Shown in pieces: positions 33,815 through 36,917 of a stretch of DNA of 36,917 bases (within the stretch, counting starts at the first letter, position 1; each line of letters opens with the position of its first letter). The position numbers and the translations under genes are program-made. The DNA is taken from assembly GCF_019242355.1 (NCBI RefSeq), contig NZ_JAFAVR010000284.1, positions 1 to 36,917 on the forward strand, read 5' to 3'. The notes under the pieces were generated by a model. That model was given only the letters and a program-made list of their open reading frames with translations. It was not told the origin of the DNA and made no database searches. The DNA is from Sphingomonas sp. (GTDB lineage Bacteria > Pseudomonadota > Alphaproteobacteria > Sphingomonadales > Sphingomonadaceae).

Positions 33815-35392
33815 TTGGACGCCGAAACGCTTCGCACCGCCGCACTGGCGTCCAAGGCCTGGCCTTACGAGGAAGCGCGCAAGCTTCTGAAGCGGTGGCC
33901 GGATGGGAAGCCCGCCGGTCAACCGGTGATCTTTGAGACCGGATATGGTCCCTCCGGACTCCCTCACATCGGCACGTTCAACGAGGTCGCGCGGACCAGC
34001 TTCGTTCGCCACGCGTACGAGGAGCTTACGGGCGCGCCGACTCGTCTGATCGCCTTCAGCGACGACATGGACGGGCTGAGAAAGGTCCCCGATAACGTTC
34101 CGAACCAGGAAATGCTCGCGACGCATCTCGGCAAGCCGCTGACGCAGATCCCCGACCCCTTCGAGACGCACGAGAGCTTCGCGCATCACAATAACGCGAT
34201 GCTGCGGTCGTTCCTCGACCGGTTTGGGTTCGACTACGAGTTCGCGTCATCGACCGAATATTACATTGGCGGCCGTTTCGATGAGGCGATCCGCAACGTG
34301 CTGGCGAACTGGGACGCAATCATGGGCGTCATGCTTCCGACCTTGCGCGAGGATCGGCGTCGAACCTATTCGCCTTTGCTACCCGTGTCGCCGTCAACGG
34401 GCCGGGTGCTGCAGGTTCCGGTCGAGGTGATCGACGCCCAAGCCGGCCTCATCGCATTCGACGACGAGGACGGCGTCCGCATCCACCAATCGGCGTTCGG
34501 CGGATTGGGAAAGCTGCAATGGAAGGTCGACTGGGCGGCGCGCTGGGTCGCTCTCGGCGTTGACTATGAGATGGCTGGCAAGGACCTCATCGACAGCGTC
34601 ATCCAGTCCGGCAAGATTGCCCGCATCCTCGGTGGCCGGCCGCCCGAGGGCTTCAACTACGAGATGTTCCTCGACGAAAAGGGCGAGAAGATCTCCAAGT
34701 CGAAGGGCAATGGCCTGACCCTCGACGAATGGCTGCGCTATGGCAGCGAGCCAAGCCTCGCCTTCTACATCTACCGAGAGCCCAAGCGCGCCAAGAGCCT
34801 TCACATCGGCGTCATTCCGCGCGCCGTCGACGAGTACTGGCAGTTCCGCGGCAATTATCCCGGTCAGCCGATCGAGCAGAAGCTCGGCAATCCCGTGCAC
34901 CACATCCACGCCGGCAAGGTACCGACGGCGGCGCTGCCGCTGACCTACGGGCTGCTGCTGAACCTCGTCAGCCTGCCGGGCGTCGCGGACAAGGACACCG
35001 CCTGGCGCTTCGTCCAGCGCTACGCGCCGGGCACCTCGGCCGAGACCGACCCCGAGCTCGACGAGTTGATTGGCCTAGCGGTGAACTACGCCCGCGACTT
35101 CGTCGTGCCGACGCTGCACCGCCGGGTCCCCTCCGAGGTCGAGGCCGAAGCGCTGCGCGACCTCGATTCAGAATTGCAAAAGCTTCCGCCGGGCGCCGAT
35201 GGCGAGGCGATCCAGAACGCGGTCTTCGAAGTCGGCAAGCGCCACCCGTTCGACAGTCTCCGCGCCTGGTTCCAAGCGCTCTACGAGACGCTCCTCGGCT
35301 CCAGTCAGGGCCCCCGCATGGGTAGCTTCATCGCCCTCTATGGCATCGACAACAGCCGCAAGCTCATCGCCGAAGCTTTGGCAACGAACTGA
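33815..35392 (+). CDS. lysK: Class I lysyl-tRNA synthetase, TTG start
   Basis: Charges tRNA-Lys with lysine. The 525-residue class I enzyme is found in archaea, spirochaetes and alphaproteobacteria in place of the class II Lys[12 protein letters not shown] contains the HIGH-type motif at 51-54, and KISKSKG (292-298) is the KMSKS loop. The usual family N-terminus ([16 protein letters not shown]) begins after TTG 33815; no ATG or GTG close by gives it. The 3' end overlaps the convergent YkgJ gene by 29 bp. Confidence 0.94.
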   Translation: MDAETLRTAALASKAWPYEEARKLLKRWPDGKPAGQPVIFETGYGPSGLPHIGTFNEVARTSFVRHAYEELTGAPTRLIAFSDDMDGLRKVPDNVPNQEMLATHLGKPLTQIPDPFETHESFAHHNNAMLRSFLDRFGFDYEFASSTEYYIGGRFDEAIRNVLANWDAIMGVMLPTLREDRRRTYSPLLPVSPSTGRVLQVPVEVIDAQAGLIAFDDEDGVRIHQSAFGGLGKLQWKVDWAARWVALGVDYEMAGKDLIDSVIQSGKIARILGGRPPEGFNYEMFLDEKGEKISKSKGNGLTLDEWLRYGSEPSLAFYIYREPKRAKSLHIGVIPRAVDEYWQFRGNYPGQPIEQKLGNPVHHIHAGKVPTAALPLTYGLLLNLVSLPGVADKDTAWRFVQRYAPGTSAETDPELDELIGLAVNYARDFVVPTLHRRVPSEVEAEALRDLDSELQKLPPGADGEAIQNAVFEVGKRHPFDSLRAWFQALYETLLGSSQGPRMGSFIALYGIDNSRKLIAEALATN

Positions 35393-36245
35393 CGACGGCT
35401 TGCCGCAACGCCTGCCGATAGTCCCTGCACATCTCCTGAAGCGTTTGCCAGTCCGCGGCGGAGCGCTCCCCGCGCTGAACCTCTCGCTCGATTGTCGCCA
35501 ATTGCTGCTGGATCAACCCCCTCGCCTTTTCCCTGCCGAGCAGTCCCGTGTCAGCGGCGATCTCCCACGCTGTCCGCATCGACGCCGTCATGGCCGCGAA
35601 GCCGGCGTTCGCCTCAATGTCTGCCAGGCTCGGAAGTGAGGAATCGCTTCCTCGCTTCATCGCCCGGACGATGGCCTCCTTCCACGGACGGTCAATTGTC
35701 GCGAGCTGCAGCGCGTCGCCGCGCGCCTGAAGCGTTGGGGCATCGACGATGCGGCCACCCTGCAGGAATGGCGCCCCCGCTTCGCTGGTGTCGCAGGCAT
35801 AGCCGGGCGTCGCCACGAACGCATCGAAGTCGGCCAGCGCGAGTCCGTGGGGACGGGAATAATGGAAGGGCACCGACCGACAACCAAGGGGGCGGCGGTC
35901 GTGGATGCTGCAGCGGCCCTCGTCCAGCGCGGCGCAGGCGCCCGGCAACGTGTCGAGCGCGAGCGCCGAGATCAACAGGTAGCTGGTGCTGTCGACGGGC
36001 TTGCTCTGCCGCATGAGCTTCACCGGAGATTTGCGCGCGGCGTGGGCGGCGAGCAGGCGCTTCTTCTGGTAAAAGACCTCGGCATCGGCCCCGCGCTCCG
36101 GCGCGCGCGGCAGACTGTAAACTCGGAACAGCAAGCGGAACACAAACACGTCCGCGAGGGACGCCGCTTCCGACAGCTCGACCTCCGGAGCGCGGTTGCA
36201 GCACTTGCCGCACTGGGTGCAGGCAAAGTGTCGAACGCCGCTCAT
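35364..36245 (-). CDS. YkgJ-type cysteine-cluster protein
   Basis: A 293-residue protein of the YkgJ/UPF0153 zinc- or iron-chelating family. The N-terminal cluster [10 protein letters not shown] (C9, C12, C15, C16) and the later [18 protein letters not shown] carry the metal-binding cysteines. The C-terminal half (about 170-293) is helical and not conserved in short homologues, so this is a longer variant. Function unknown. The ATG at 36245 is 10 bp after the stop of the DUF885 gene on the same strand, so the two may form an operon. Confidence 0.85.
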   Translation of the reverse strand: MSGVRHFACTQCGKCCNRAPEVELSEAASLADVFVFRLLFRVYSLPRAPERGADAEVFYQKKRLLAAHAARKSPVKLMRQSKPVDSTSYLLISALALDTLPGACAALDEGRCSIHDRRPLGCRSVPFHYSRPHGLALADFDAFVATPGYACDTSEAGAPFLQGGRIVDAPTLQARGDALQLATIDRPWKEAIVRAMKRGSDSSLPSLADIEANAGFAAMTASMRTAWEIAADTGLLGREKARGLIQQQLATIEREVQRGERSAADWQTLQEMCRDYRQALRQAVVSSLPKLRR

Positions 36246-36255
36246 CGATCGGGCG

Positions 36256-36917
36256 TCACATTGCCTTCTTTGAAGCGATCCAGCGGTCGATCTTCTGCTC
36301 CAGGATCGCGAGCGGAAGAGCGCCGGTGTTCAGCACCTGGTCGTGGAATTCGCGGATGTCGAACTGGGCGCCCAGCTCCACTTTCGCCTTGTCGCGCAAC
36401 CGCTGGATGGTCAGCGCGCCGAGCTTATAGGCGAGTGCCTGGCTGGGAATGGCGATGTAGCGCTCGACCTCGGCAGTCGCGTCGGTCTGCGACTCTCCCG
36501 AATGGCTGAGCATGTAGGCAATCGCCTGGTCGCGGGTCCAACCCTTGGTGTGGATGCCAGTGTCCACCACTAGCCGCATCGCGCGCAGCATCTCGTCGTT
36601 AAGCGTGCCGAAGCGCTGGTAGGGATCCTTGTAGAAGCCCATCGGATAGCCGAGCGTTTCCGAATAGAGCGCCCAGCCTTCGACATAAGCGGTGTTGCCG
36701 CCGAAGCGCATGAAATTCGGCAGTGCCGGATTTTCCTGTGCCAGGCTGATCTGGAAGTGGTGGCCGGGCTCGCCCTCGTGGAGGAACAGCGTCGTTTCTT
36801 CCCAGATACTGCGCGACGGCAGGTCATAGGCGTTGAAATAGAAGGTGCCCGGCCGCGTGCCGTCGGCGCTGCCCTGCTCGTAGGAGCCGCCCGCCTCGAA
36901 CTTCTCGCGGAACGGGT
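36256..36917 (-). CDS. DUF885 family protein, 5' end cut by window
   Basis: C-terminal 219 residues of a DUF885 protein; homology continues in frame to the right edge, beyond the ATG used by the track at 36711. The zinc-peptidase-like HEGEPGHHFQ motif, preceded by FYFNAYDLPSR, and GGNTAYVEGWALYSE downstream are the family signatures. Most DUF885 proteins are exported metallopeptidase-like proteins of unknown substrate; the signal region is not visible here. Confidence 0.92.
   Translation of the reverse strand, partial: PFREKFEAGGSYEQGSADGTRPGTFYFNAYDLPSRSIWEETTLFLHEGEPGHHFQISLAQENPALPNFMRFGGNTAYVEGWALYSETLGYPMGFYKDPYQRFGTLNDEMLRAMRLVVDTGIHTKGWTRDQAIAYMLSHSGESQTDATAEVERYIAIPSQALAYKLGALTIQRLRDKAKVELGAQFDIREFHDQVLNTGALPLAILEQKIDRWIASKKAM

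Noticed and set aside
1-36917. tRNA genes, CRISPR arrays, insertion sequences or prophage genes
   Set aside because: No tRNA T-arm patterns outside coding frames, no regularly spaced direct repeats, and no transposase, integrase or phage genes were recognised.

Overview
The window is about 37 kb of GC-rich, very compact chromosomal DNA. It most likely comes from an alphaproteobacterium of the Sphingomonadales. The case rests on GapR and MipZ (both alphaproteobacterial), a class I lysyl-tRNA synthetase, the plsX-fabH-ihfA-merR block, a ligase-associated DNA repair island, and the style of TolB. No rRNA, tRNA, CRISPR, insertion sequence or prophage was recognised. No gap between genes exceeds about 150 bp, and gene starts commonly overlap the preceding stop codon.

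Layout. 1-4642: a surface-sugar or glycosidase block with a truncated UDP-galactopyranose mutase (glf), a GH43-like glycosidase and two convergent GH1/clan GH-A-like paralogues. 4771-7877: a histidine phosphatase coupled to a stand-alone NAD(P)HX dehydratase, converging on pyruvate kinase. 7983-11864: gapR, yebC, ruvC, ruvA, a GFA protein, a DUF1622 membrane protein and ruvB, all on the plus strand. 11861-16320: a DUF3089 hydrolase, an XRE regulator with a membrane protein, then ybgC-tolB-pal-like without tolQRA, and a Sel1 protein. 16390-20422: panC diverging from mipZ, then a phosphomannomutase/phosphoglucomutase and a sulfotransferase. 20507-25637: a ligase-associated DNA damage island (exonuclease, DEXH helicase, PdeM) with a small membrane protein, a lipoprotein and an RNase AS-like exonuclease between its members. 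The ATP-dependent ligase expected with this set is absent. 25634-27876: a PabC-like fragment, an M19 dipeptidase and an MBL hydrolase. 27884-31075: rpmF-plsX-fabH-ihfA-merR. 31072-36917: a DinG-family helicase, lysK, a YkgJ-type Cys-cluster protein and a truncated DUF885 peptidase-like protein.

Most notable observation. Three genes (ruvC, the DEXH helicase and the RNase AS-like exonuclease) have no ATG, GTG or TTG that would preserve their conserved N-termini. Each has an in-frame CTG overlapping the upstream stop as CTGA, with a purine-rich Shine-Dalgarno-like sequence 7-11 nt before it. This mirrors the ATGA and GTGA junctions elsewhere in the window and suggests repeated use of CTG as a coupled start codon. 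Standard gene callers that do not allow CTG would remove catalytic residues from at least two of these proteins.

Second-tier observations are the reduced Tol-Pal locus next to ruvB, the missing ligase in the repair island, an inverted-repeat operator at the XRE operon, and eight convergent gene pairs that all overlap or lie within 18 bp of each other.
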